A DNA stretch of 49,230 bases from assembly GCA_947175035.1 (NCBI GenBank), contig CAMWLG010000019.1:1-49230 (forward strand), given 5' to 3'. Position 1 is the first letter of the stretch. Every line of letters starts with the position of its first letter. A program made the translations under genes and the position numbers. This stretch comes from an uncultured Lachnospiraceae bacterium (GTDB lineage Bacteria; Bacillota; Clostridia; Lachnospirales; Lachnospiraceae). Below are positions 35,084 to 43,357 of the stretch, piece by piece. The notes under the pieces are model-generated. The model saw only the letters and a list, made by a program, of their open reading frames with translations. It searched no databases and was not told where the DNA came from.

Positions 35084-35758
35084 TTATGATGTCACCGCCA
35101 CCATACTGTGCCTGAGCACCGTATCCCGGTAGGTGTATCCCTTTTGAAGCTCTTGGGCTATGATGCCCGATTCATATTCCTCGCTCTCCACCTGCACCAC
35201 GGCATTGTGAAAGTTCGGGTCAAACTCACAGCCTACCGCCTCAATGGGTTTGACTCCGATATTCTCCAGCTCGGTAAGCAATTGCTTATAAACACGGTTC
35301 ATACCATCCACAAAAGGATCTTCCTTCTGTTCCTCCGGAACCACCGCCAGACCCCGCTCAAAATTGTCCACCACAGGAAGCACCTTCTCCAACACACTTC
35401 TTGCCCCCGTTTCGAACATGGCCTGTTTTTCTTTTTCCGTGCGTTTGCGGAAATTTTCAAACTCCGCCATCTGGCGCTTCACCCGATCCTCCAACTGCTC
35501 GATCTGCTCCTTGTAGCTTTCCGCTTTCTTATCCAGCTTTGCCTGCTTCTTGGCGGCTTTCTTCTCCGCCCATGTCATACCCTTTTCTTCTGAATCACCG
35601 CTTTCCGCATCACAGGTCTCATCTTCCGCTGCGTCCCCGGTCGGTTCATCCAATTCATCCTCGCCGATTTCGCCCTGCGCGGCAGCATCTACTTCCGCCT
35701 CAGCTTCCGCTTCACCTTGCATGGTCTGCTCTAAATCCTCTTGCATATGTTCCTCCAT
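35084..35758 (-). CDS. grpE: Nucleotide exchange factor GrpE
   Basis: The 224-residue protein has a long acidic N-terminal region rich in Glu, Ala and Asp (about 1-55). A coiled coil follows (ESYKEQIEQLEDRVKRQMAE), then the conserved FENFRKRTEKEKQAMFE and the C-terminal beta domain (FDPNFHNAVVQVES, LQKGYTYRDTVLRHSMVAV). It releases ADP from DnaK. The first ATG follows AAGGAAGG by six bases. It lies between hrcA and dnaK as in other Firmicutes. Confidence 0.96.
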   Translation of the reverse strand: MEEHMQEDLEQTMQGEAEAEAEVDAAAQGEIGEDELDEPTGDAAEDETCDAESGDSEEKGMTWAEKKAAKKQAKLDKKAESYKEQIEQLEDRVKRQMAEFENFRKRTEKEKQAMFETGARSVLEKVLPVVDNFERGLAVVPEEQKEDPFVDGMNRVYKQLLTELENIGVKPIEAVGCEFDPNFHNAVVQVESEEYESGIIAQELQKGYTYRDTVLRHSMVAVTS

Positions 35759-35811
35759 GCTGCACCTTCCTTTCTATTCCATTCCATCCCAAATATCCGG
35801 TATGCACTACA

Positions 35812-36849
35812 CTAACTATGCTCTCCATCCCGATAAAGTTCATCCAGCTTGCTCTGCAGGGATTTAAGCGTTCCTATCACCCTGTCATAATCCATGCGCT
35901 TAGGGCCCACAATTCCTATCGTTCCCCTCATGCCTTCCCCCAATTCATAGGTTGCCGTCACAACGCTGCAGTCGCGCATGCTTTTTACAGATGTCTCGTC
36001 TCCGATATAAACCTGAATATTCGTGCCAGGGTTCTCCGACAGAGAATCTTGAAGGAGATTGCCCAAAAGCTGTTTCTCCTCGAAGGTGTTGATCAACTCG
36101 CTGGCCTTCTGCTGATCCGCAAGCTCGGGATATCGGAAAATATTATTGGTCCCGCTGGTGTAAATCTCCAGATCATCCTCCGCCTTGATCGCCTCTGCCA
36201 CCGCGTCGATGACTTCGCTGACGATGGCGCTGTGAATCCCTGCCTGCTGCTTCATGGCCGATATCATTCCTAAGTTGATATCCTGAATGGACAATCCGGT
36301 GAGATTCGTATTCAACAGAATATTCAACTTCAAAAGCGTTTCGTCGGACAGCTCCTCCCGCACGTTGAGAATATTGTTCTTGATCACATTCCCCTCTGCC
36401 ACAATCACCGCCAGAATCTGTCCCTCGTCCACCCGGGAGAGCTGCACAAATTTCACTTTACTGCCATGGGTCTGGGGCGCTGATATCAAGGTTGCGTATT
36501 GGGTGTCCCGGGCAAGCACTTTGGCAACCTGCTGCAGCATTTGCTCCATCTTGTCCTGACGCTCCAAAAGCATCTCCTTCATTTCCACAACTTCCCGTTC
36601 CTTGGCTTCCATCATGGCATCCACATAAAAACGGTATCCCATATCGGAGGGAACACGCCCCGCAGAAGTGTGGGGCTGCAAAATATATCCCATCTCCTCC
36701 AGGTCGGCCATCTCGTTTCGGATGGTTGCGGAACTCAGGTTCAGGTCAGTGTACTTAGAAATGGTTCTGCTGCCTACCGGCTCACCCGTCTCGAGATAAT
36801 TGCGGATAATCGCCTGCAAAATCTTTGTCTTTCTTTCGTCCAACTGCAT
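35812..36849 (-). CDS. hrcA: Heat-inducible transcription repressor HrcA
   Basis: The 345-residue repressor has an N-terminal winged helix (MQLDERKTKILQAIIRNYLE, GEPVGSRTISKY, SSATIRNEMADLEEMGYI) and the HrcA regulatory domain ending IGIVGPKRMDYDRVIGTL. It binds the CIRCE element at 36912-36938, which lies in its own leader, so the operon is autoregulated and induced when chaperones are titrated. The ATG at 36849 follows AAGGAG by seven bases. The frame is open to 36981, but that stretch is the promoter and operator and not coding sequence. Confidence 0.96.
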   Translation of the reverse strand: MQLDERKTKILQAIIRNYLETGEPVGSRTISKYTDLNLSSATIRNEMADLEEMGYILQPHTSAGRVPSDMGYRFYVDAMMEAKEREVVEMKEMLLERQDKMEQMLQQVAKVLARDTQYATLISAPQTHGSKVKFVQLSRVDEGQILAVIVAEGNVIKNNILNVREELSDETLLKLNILLNTNLTGLSIQDINLGMISAMKQQAGIHSAIVSEVIDAVAEAIKAEDDLEIYTSGTNNIFRYPELADQQKASELINTFEEKQLLGNLLQDSLSENPGTNIQVYIGDETSVKSMRDCSVVTATYELGEGMRGTIGIVGPKRMDYDRVIGTLKSLQSKLDELYRDGEHS

Positions 36850-36911
36850 CCCCTCACTCCTTCCCTGCCCATCCTCTGTCCACAGTTTGGGTATACTCTG
36901 CTGTTTGTCTG

Positions 36912-36938
36912 TTAGCACTCGCTTTAGAAGAGTGCTAA
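36912..36938 (-). promoter_or_regulatory. CIRCE operator for HrcA
   Basis: TTAGCACTC-N9-GAGTGCTAA is an exact match to the CIRCE consensus. It lies 62 bp before the hrcA start and about 15 bp after the -10. Confidence 0.98.
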
Positions 36939-36952
36939 CATCTTTCTTACAT

Positions 36953-36981
36953 AAGATATCACCATAGGATTCCATTGTCAA
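36953..36981 (-). promoter_or_regulatory. Promoter of the hrcA-grpE-dnaK-dnaJ operon
   Basis: TTGACA (36976-36981) and TATCTT (36953-36958) with 17-bp spacing on the minus strand. CIRCE follows immediately downstream. Confidence 0.8.
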
Positions 36982-37031
36982 CAGATTTTCAGGAAAATAA
37001 TTCTAAAATAATTCTAAATAAAGCACGTTAA

Positions 37032-37059
37032 AAGGGTATGCAATTTCTCGCATACCCTT
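37032..37059 (-). terminator. Terminator after the DUF6465 gene
   Basis: AAGGGTATGC and GCATACCCTT form a perfect 10-bp stem with an 8-nt loop. On the minus strand TTTTAA follows. It lies 28 bp after the gene's stop. Confidence 0.8.
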
Positions 37060-37086
37060 CAATAGTATTCCCGTTATAGATAAATT

Positions 37087-37569
37087 TTAGATACCAAAGC
37101 TGCCCTTGAACTCCATGTTCATTACATAATAAACTGTCTTCTCCTCAGCCTTGACATACAGATCGATGCTGGTCAGGTCAGAAACCTTCTGCTTCAGATC
37201 GTAATGCCATACATCCTTGGCAATCTTGATCAAATCCTCCTGAGTATAGGACTTGTCAGGAAACTCGATATGAACCTTGCTGTTAAGCTCTACCTTCTTA
37301 GCAGGAGCTTTCTTAGCAGTCTCCTTCTTCACAGTTGTTTTCTTTGCAGGAGCCTTCTTAGCAGGAGCTTTCTTAACAGTCTCCTTCTTAACAGTTTCCT
37401 TCTTAACAGTCTCTTTCTTAGCTGCTGCAGGCTTCTCAGCCTTCTCTTCTGTCTTAACTGTTGTGGTAGGCTCTACCTTCTTGGTTGCGCTTACTTCAGC
37501 CTTCTCCGCCGGTGCGCTTGCCTGAGTCGCTACTGCAACGGGCTTCACGGTCTTTTTTGCTGCTGCCAT
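37087..37569 (-). CDS. DUF6465-like protein with histone-H1-like tail
   Basis: The 160-residue protein has two parts. Residues 1-92 are almost only Lys, Ala, Thr, Val, Glu and Pro, with tandem units such as KKETV (three in a row from residue 51) and KKAPA, like eukaryotic histone H1 tails and the bacterial H1-like proteins. Residues 95-160 (VHIEFPDKSYTQEDLIKIAK, VWHYDL, DLYVKAEEKTVYYVMN) form a small alpha/beta domain found in many Lachnospiraceae. The tail probably binds nucleic acid; the role of the C-terminal domain is unknown. It has its own promoter and terminator, so it is monocistronic. Confidence 0.75.
   Translation of the reverse strand: MAAAKKTVKPVAVATQASAPAEKAEVSATKKVEPTTTVKTEEKAEKPAAAKKETVKKETVKKETVKKAPAKKAPAKKTTVKKETAKKAPAKKVELNSKVHIEFPDKSYTQEDLIKIAKDVWHYDLKQKVSDLTSIDLYVKAEEKTVYYVMNMEFKGSFGI
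37294..37419 (-). repeat. Degenerate tandem repeats coding the Lys-rich tail
   Basis: Units of about 15 bp (coding KKETV or KKAPA) are repeated at least eight times with small base changes. Near-identical units allow slippage, so tail length may vary between strains. Confidence 0.7.
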
Positions 37570-37676
37570 AATGACAATTCTCCCTTCTCAATTTTCCTCT
37601 ATTCTATGTTCCTCACAAGTCACACAAAATATTTTCTAAGCAATAAAATAAGTTGTTAATTAACTTGATAGAACAC

Positions 37677-37705
37677 AGTTTATCTTGTTTTTCTGCACTT
37701 GTCAA
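37677..37705 (-). promoter_or_regulatory. Promoter of the DUF6465 gene
   Basis: TTGACA (37700-37705) and TAAACT (37677-37682) with 17-bp spacing on the minus strand. It lies about 108 bp before the start codon, leaving a long leader in which no structure was recognised. Confidence 0.65.
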
Positions 37706-37800
37706 CCGCATTTATCACAAAAACATACAGTTTTATCATCAAAATAGTGTACTTTTTGCCATAAAAAATTCCATTTTATATCATTTTGGCGCCCGATATT

Positions 37801-38466
37801 CTAGTATTGGACATCTCCAGTATATGCAACCAATGTTGCTTTTTTTACACCTTCCACCTTTATCATTTCATCCAAAGCCTTATCAGCATTTCTTCTGAGC
37901 ACACAGGTCAACTCCACCCGACTGCCATCCGTCGCTTTGGATTTGATCTTACCTCTGTTGCTCTGTATCAGCTTCATCACGGACTCCTCGGCACGGTTCT
38001 CATAAGAGGCGACCAGCAGATACGTTGTCCTGCCTCTGCCAATCAGGCGCATACACACAAAAACGGCACAAATAGCGATGGTTCCCAGAACGGCAATAAA
38101 GAACAACCCGGCGCCGGCGGTCAATCCCGCCGCGATGCCCAGAAATAAAAATCCCACATCCAGAGGATCTTTGACCGCCGCCCGGAAACGGACGATAGAC
38201 AATGCGCCCACCATACCAAGCGAGAGTACAATATTGGAAGAAATCGTCATAATGATGAACGCCACAGTCAACGTGGTCATCAAAATAAGCAGACCAAAAT
38301 TCTCCGAATATACGGCGCCCTGATAGAAGAACTTATATATGACATAAATGATCATACCGCAAAAAAACGCCGTGGCAAGCACGAGACAGATATACTGCAG
38401 AGAAAGATTCTCCACCAGCCCCATCTGGGTAATATTATCCTTCAAAATACTTTTTAATGTGTTCAT
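37801..38466 (-). CDS. DUF4956 membrane protein
   Basis: The 221-residue protein has about four membrane helices in its first 150 residues, including the family-typical SLGMVGALSIVRFRAAVKDP and LGIAAGLTAGAGLFFIAVLG. A soluble alpha/beta C-terminal domain (ELTCVLRRNADKALDEMIKV) follows. DUF4956 proteins are repeatedly encoded beside VTC-type polyphosphate polymerase-like and CotH proteins, as here, and probably form a membrane unit with them, but the biochemical role is unproven. The ATG at 38466 follows AAGGAG by five bases. It is the last gene of the CotH-VTC-DUF4956 operon, 49 bp after the VTC gene. Confidence 0.88.
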   Translation of the reverse strand: MNTLKSILKDNITQMGLVENLSLQYICLVLATAFFCGMIIYVIYKFFYQGAVYSENFGLLILMTTLTVAFIIMTISSNIVLSLGMVGALSIVRFRAAVKDPLDVGFLFLGIAAGLTAGAGLFFIAVLGTIAICAVFVCMRLIGRGRTTYLLVASYENRAEESVMKLIQSNRGKIKSKATDGSRVELTCVLRRNADKALDEMIKVEGVKKATLVAYTGDVQY

Positions 38467-38515
38467 ATTCACTCCTTTTCCGCGACTGAGCGCACCGTAC
38501 CTTAATCATCCTATG

Positions 38516-39196
38516 TCAATATCCTCTGGCTGCAATTTGTGAAGCGGCACAGGCCGCATACTTAGATGCCGCCGTCTGCACAAGTCCGACTGAGGACAGA
38601 ATACAACTGATATGCTCCGGCAGATAATCGTTGTATTTGACCTCCAACACCATATTGTCACCATAAATGTTTGACAGGTATCTCTCATGGGTGAGACACC
38701 CCTCCACAGCTCCCCAGGCAATCTCCTTGTCAAAAGTAACACGCAGGTCAGACAGCTGCAGCACATAGGGTTCCCTCACATAGTCCACCGTCACCACCGG
38801 CGCATATCCCTCACTGTCAATATGAAGCTTCATCTCCTGAAAAAGCGAATCCGCCTCGCCGCTGTCACATATACTTCCAAAGAGCAGACACCGCACCTGT
38901 TCCTCCGTTAAACTTTCAGAACGTTTCGTGATGCGCGTGCCAGTTTTCTCCTTACACTCCAGCCGACAATGTTTCACATCTCCATTGTAGAACCGAATCC
39001 GATACTTTTGACGGATATTTACACCATTCTGTTTTTCCTCCAAAGCAAGCTTGTCCGGAGAATCAAAATAAATGCTTCGGATGAAATACTCACCCGACTC
39101 CAGAACATGGTCGTCTGGCTGCATCACCCACTTTAACCTGCTTTGAAGCAATGTATATTGTATCGGTGTGAGAATATATTTTAATTCATGTCTCAT
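38516..39196 (-). CDS. VTC-domain polyphosphate polymerase-like protein
   Basis: The 226-residue protein is a VTC domain of the triphosphate tunnel metalloenzyme superfamily: MRHELKYILTPIQY, then EYFIRSIYFDSPD, KYRIRFYNG, CRLECKEKTGTRITKRSESL and a final VLEVKYNDYLP. The alternating basic and acidic strand residues line the tunnel that binds phosphates and metal. In yeast this domain makes polyphosphate from ATP; bacterial versions are uncharacterised or act on other nucleotides. The start overlaps the CotH stop as ATGA, which indicates coupled translation. Confidence 0.88.
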   Translation of the reverse strand: MRHELKYILTPIQYTLLQSRLKWVMQPDDHVLESGEYFIRSIYFDSPDKLALEEKQNGVNIRQKYRIRFYNGDVKHCRLECKEKTGTRITKRSESLTEEQVRCLLFGSICDSGEADSLFQEMKLHIDSEGYAPVVTVDYVREPYVLQLSDLRVTFDKEIAWGAVEGCLTHERYLSNIYGDNMVLEVKYNDYLPEHISCILSSVGLVQTAASKYAACAASQIAARGY

Positions 39197-41556
39197 TCCT
39201 TCCACTGCTCCCGTTTCCGCTCAATATAAACTCCCTTCTGAAAATCCTTCACATAGACCCCGTCCCTTGACAACTTGGGAATTGTCACATTATCGGCAAT
39301 TTCTGACACATATGTCAGAGTCAATATTTCCCCTTCCTTTAAATTGAAGTTAAGCACAAATTCTCCTAAACTCTCCGCACTGTCATTATCCTTTCCCACC
39401 AGCTTCACACTCTCCCCAGGTTTCAAAATAATCACCGGAAGCGCGTATTGATAGCAATCCTCGTTATCACTGAGATAATATCCCTTTGTGCTGAGATCCT
39501 GAGTGGAGAGATTGACCAACGTCACATAATCCTCCTGCCCCCTACTCGCCACCCCGGCAATTTGAAGCAACGGCGATGCGAACTCTTTTGTCACCAGCCG
39601 AACCTCCAAGGCATCCCCCGCAATATCCTCCCCCCGCAGGACAAGCTCCTGTTCCTGATTCTTCACCCCGTCTACCATCCAACAGTCAAACACTTCATTG
39701 GGTCCGAGACAGGGGGTCAGTGTCACAGGCAGTTCTTTCAGATAAGTGCCGGAAAAAGTTTTATTTCCGCAGTACACGGAATTGATTTTCACCGAACTCA
39801 AATCACTTTCTGACACAACCGTCACTTTATACTGCTGTCCATATCCAAACTGTTCATTAATATCCTGAAGCACATATTGGGGTCTCTCCTGAGCATAAAC
39901 CTTGATCTGTTGGATTTGGCTCTCTACTGTCCCCATTTCAAGCACTACGTCCCCCAGCAGCTCTCCCCCGATCAATCCTTCCACCTCATACATACGGGCA
40001 AGCTCTTCCCTGTGGGAAGCATGGAGCGCATCCACCTGTTCTGCCACATTTTCCGCTCCCATGACGCCATTCATCAAATCCAATGTATAAGAAACAAAAT
40101 ATTCCCTACAGTCCTCCCGCTGCATCAAAGCGGCAAATAGCGGCGAGTGCTCATACAAAATCTTATCCAAAGTCATCTTGTTGACCAAAGTGCCAATAGT
40201 GCCATAATAAAACGCCAACCCAAACCCGTAATCAATATCATATAAAAGCATCCTGTACCTGCCGTCAAAAACGCTGTCTTCCCTATAACCACTCTCGCCC
40301 GCCGCGTAACGATAGGTCCTCACATTATTCTGGGGCCAGTCATAATTGCCCACGTAATTCTCTATGGCAAAATATTGCAGGTAATTCTCTATATCCAAAA
40401 ATTCCTGCAATTCCCGATAATTCGCCTCATCCGTCAAATCCATCTCAGAAAAGTCAGCATACCTGGCGTTAAACTCTTCCACCCGCTGTACCTCTTCCTG
40501 GTCCGCGTCGTCTGAGGCCCGCTTTTTCTGGTCCCCGCCTTCCAATATGACAAACTCTCCGTCATATGCCCCGTAGCGGTTCTCAAAATATTGCCCGTCA
40601 AAATTGCTGGTCAGCCAATAACTCCCATAGTAGATCCCATTGATAAAGACGCATACCGGCCGCACATGCTGGGTATCCGGAAAACCCGCCTGATCCGCCA
40701 GTCTTCCCACCAACTCTCCCCGCACGAACCCATAGGCATAATCCTGTCCGGAATTTTTGAGAAGCAGGCGTTTATACTCCTGACCCAGCGTACCATCCTC
40801 CAAAGAGTATAAATCATCAAACAAATCATAGGAAAATTCATTCTTCTCATCATATTCCCGTCTCGCGTACAGACGAAGATGTTTATGGTGATTCCGTCTG
40901 GACATTTCTCCCACTACCCTCACTCCCCCCATCTGAGTAAAAAGAGTCTGTCCCTCCTCGTCAAACATCTCCAAAAAAACTTCCCTCTCCGCCTCCCTGC
41001 CGCGCATCGTGTAATTTGCCTGCACATCAGCTCCGGGATGTATATCGGGATGTTCTTTCATAAAGGCATCATACCGGGCACCGGGCACCAAGATTCCTTC
41101 CTCATAACCAAAAAGCATCTCTGGCTCGCCCACCATACTGAGCACCAGAGAATCATATCTGTCCGCTATATTACTCCCGCAAAAGTAACTCCTCGTATAA
41201 ACCTCTGACTCTGTGCCGTCCTCATAATAACCTTTCACCCGCAGCACATAAAGCTGTTCCTCTTCCTCCGCATGGAAAAAAATCTCCTCTTCATAAAGCA
41301 GCCCACTCTCCGGAGTCGGCTCCTCACAGTCCAGCGTGTAATACACTTTCGCCCCCTGCGGCGCCAAGATGGTGACACGCAAATCCTCCGCATAGAACCC
41401 GCTATCCGCAGAAATGCTAAGCTTGTCCGTATTCTCCTCGGGCACGCCCTCCTCTGACAGACCTTGCGTCCTGGCGATTCCGACAGCACACACAATGAAC
41501 ACTACCGCCATTGCAATGAGGAAAATACACTTGCTCCTGATTGATATTTTCTCCAC
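39193..41556 (-). CDS. CotH kinase-family surface protein
   Basis: The 787-residue protein has an N-terminal membrane anchor or signal (about 8-28) and a chitobiase/hexosaminidase C-terminal-like domain (about 45-125: SISADSGFYAEDLRV, AKVYYTLDCEEPTPES). The CotH atypical kinase region follows (about 185-520), with NHHKHLRLYARREY and the metal-binding LLYDIDYGFG (Asp440, Asp442). After a linker a lamin-tail-like beta domain closes the protein (about 685-780). In Bacillus, CotH phosphorylates spore coat proteins; here the domain would face outside the cell. The start is a GTG at 41556 six bases after GGAGG; no ATG with a site exists. It is coupled to the VTC gene. Confidence 0.87.
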   Translation of the reverse strand: MEKISIRSKCIFLIAMAVVFIVCAVGIARTQGLSEEGVPEENTDKLSISADSGFYAEDLRVTILAPQGAKVYYTLDCEEPTPESGLLYEEEIFFHAEEEEQLYVLRVKGYYEDGTESEVYTRSYFCGSNIADRYDSLVLSMVGEPEMLFGYEEGILVPGARYDAFMKEHPDIHPGADVQANYTMRGREAEREVFLEMFDEEGQTLFTQMGGVRVVGEMSRRNHHKHLRLYARREYDEKNEFSYDLFDDLYSLEDGTLGQEYKRLLLKNSGQDYAYGFVRGELVGRLADQAGFPDTQHVRPVCVFINGIYYGSYWLTSNFDGQYFENRYGAYDGEFVILEGGDQKKRASDDADQEEVQRVEEFNARYADFSEMDLTDEANYRELQEFLDIENYLQYFAIENYVGNYDWPQNNVRTYRYAAGESGYREDSVFDGRYRMLLYDIDYGFGLAFYYGTIGTLVNKMTLDKILYEHSPLFAALMQREDCREYFVSYTLDLMNGVMGAENVAEQVDALHASHREELARMYEVEGLIGGELLGDVVLEMGTVESQIQQIKVYAQERPQYVLQDINEQFGYGQQYKVTVVSESDLSSVKINSVYCGNKTFSGTYLKELPVTLTPCLGPNEVFDCWMVDGVKNQEQELVLRGEDIAGDALEVRLVTKEFASPLLQIAGVASRGQEDYVTLVNLSTQDLSTKGYYLSDNEDCYQYALPVIILKPGESVKLVGKDNDSAESLGEFVLNFNLKEGEILTLTYVSEIADNVTIPKLSRDGVYVKDFQKGVYIERKREQWKE

Positions 41557-41593
41557 TGTACTCCTCCCAGTCAACAATTCCCGTACTTGCTCA

Positions 41594-42451
41594 TCACGCC
41601 GTCAATCCAAAATAGGCCAACACAACCAAGCCCAACACAATGCGATACCATCCAAACACTTTAAAATCATGCTTCTTGATATAAGCCATCAGAAATCTTA
41701 AGATGAACAAAGACACCACAAACGAAACCGCCGTGCCAATCAACAGCAGCACCAGCTCCAGCGAGCTAAACGCAAACCCAAACTTTAACACCTTCAAAAG
41801 ACTTGCGCCGAACATCACAGGAATCGCCAGGAAAAAAGTATACTCCGCCGCTATCGTTCTGGAAACACCAATCAGCAGCGCGCCCACAATGGTTGCCCCG
41901 GAGCGGGACGTGCCGGGAAACACCGCGGCAATCAACTGAAACACACCTATCATAAACGCAACCTGATAATTAATCTGTGCCAAAGAATTAATCTTAGGTT
42001 CCCGCCCCTTCTTGGCATTCCAATTCTCAATCAGGATAAAAGCTATACCGAACACGATCAACGCCAGCGCCACACAGACCGGATTATAAAAAAGCGCGTC
42101 AAACACATCGTCAAACAACACTCCGATCACCGCTGCCGGCACACAGGACACCAGAATCTTAAACCACAATGTCATAATATCCATCTTGATAAATGACATC
42201 AAACCAGTGCCCTCTCCCCGTTCCTTCTTAGTTAGGGCAAAGGGCCAGATTTTATTCCAGAATAGCACCACCACCGCCAGAATCGCCCCCAGCTGAATGA
42301 CCACATCAAACATGCCGAAGAAATCCTCGCTGACGCCTGTAAAGGGAATCAACTCCTCCACCAGTATCAGATGTCCTGTGCTGCTGATGGGCAGCCACTC
42401 CGTGACACCCTCCACAATGCCGTAAATAATTGCCTTGATAATCTCAAACAT
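41594..42451 (-). CDS. uppP: Undecaprenyl-diphosphatase
   Basis: The 285-residue polytopic membrane protein is of the BacA/UppP family, with both conserved motifs: EGVTEWLPISSTGHL near the N terminus and FPGTSRSG in the middle, plus about eight helices. It recycles the lipid carrier of peptidoglycan and other wall polymers by removing a phosphate, and gives bacitracin tolerance. It lies 15 bp after the patatin gene and 37 bp before the CotH gene, so it could be co-transcribed with the surface operon. Confidence 0.95.
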   Translation of the reverse strand: MFEIIKAIIYGIVEGVTEWLPISSTGHLILVEELIPFTGVSEDFFGMFDVVIQLGAILAVVVLFWNKIWPFALTKKERGEGTGLMSFIKMDIMTLWFKILVSCVPAAVIGVLFDDVFDALFYNPVCVALALIVFGIAFILIENWNAKKGREPKINSLAQINYQVAFMIGVFQLIAAVFPGTSRSGATIVGALLIGVSRTIAAEYTFFLAIPVMFGASLLKVLKFGFAFSSLELVLLLIGTAVSFVVSLFILRFLMAYIKKHDFKVFGWYRIVLGLVVLAYFGLTA

Positions 42452-42466
42452 ACTCTGCTTCCTTTA

Positions 42467-43321
42467 CTATTTTTCCAGATAGCGCATCAGCGCGTCATAA
42501 CACTCGCGGGCTTCCACATACCCCTGCCGATAAAGCGCCTTCAATTTCTTCTTGTCCCGCTCAATCCGCCCCACTTGGCTGGGTTTCTGGGGCCGGATTA
42601 CGAAGATCTGCCCCTTGCGTTCCAGTCTCTCAATATAATCCAGACATTCATTGTACGCGATATAGCGGTTCTCCATAAGCTCTGCTACTTTAGGATATTT
42701 CACATAACGCGCCTTTATGAGTGCCAATTGCGCCGGATCAATAGGCTTCCTGCGAAATCCCACTTCCTTCGTCAGGACTACCACATTCTTGCGATTGCCG
42801 TCCAATACTGCTTTTTGAATAGGAATCGAATCACTCATGCCACCGTCCAGATAAGGTTTCCCATCAATCTTGACAATGCGCGCCGCCAAAGGCAGAGATG
42901 CCGAAGCCCTCAACTTGTCAATATCCGCCTTCATATCCCTAAGACGCATATATTCCGCCTTTCCTGTCTCCAGATTCGTTACCACGGCATATGCCTTTCC
43001 CTCGTATTTCATAAAAGTCTCGTGGTCAAAGGGATTCAGATAATCGGGAATCGTGTGATAACACATATCCACATTGAACACGTCCCCTGACAGGAGCAGA
43101 CTCTCCACGCCGCAATAACGATTCGTGTCAAGATAGTCAATACTGATGTCCAACGCCCTGCCGCGCTGCCTGGACAGATAGCTGCACATATGACATGCCC
43201 CCGCGGACACACCATAGATACTGCTGAACATCAATCCTTTATCCATGAAAAAATCAAGCACGCCGGCGGTGTAAACCCCTTTCATACCACCACCTTCCAG
43301 AACAAGTCCTGAATGATACAT
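42467..43321 (-). CDS. Patatin-like phospholipase (RssA/YlbK-like)
   Basis: The 284-residue protein has the patatin motifs in order: oxyanion loop LEGGGMKGVYTAG (8-20), nucleophile Ser39 in GVSAG, and the second catalytic residue Asp159 in LDGG. Cytoplasmic proteins of this type are predicted esterases or lipid hydrolases with unknown substrates. The ATG at 43321 follows GAGGAG by five bases; seven residues of open frame upstream lack a site. It lies 36 bp after the aminotransferase and 15 bp before uppP. Confidence 0.9.
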   Translation of the reverse strand: MYHSGLVLEGGGMKGVYTAGVLDFFMDKGLMFSSIYGVSAGACHMCSYLSRQRGRALDISIDYLDTNRYCGVESLLLSGDVFNVDMCYHTIPDYLNPFDHETFMKYEGKAYAVVTNLETGKAEYMRLRDMKADIDKLRASASLPLAARIVKIDGKPYLDGGMSDSIPIQKAVLDGNRKNVVVLTKEVGFRRKPIDPAQLALIKARYVKYPKVAELMENRYIAYNECLDYIERLERKGQIFVIRPQKPSQVGRIERDKKKLKALYRQGYVEARECYDALMRYLEK

Positions 43322-43357
43322 AACAACTCCTCTTTTCTTCACAGTCTTGCACTACTG

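Noticed and set aside
36850..36981. In-frame extension of hrcA to 36981
   Set aside because: The stretch contains the -10, -35 and CIRCE element and is not coding; the ATG at 36849 has a good SD.
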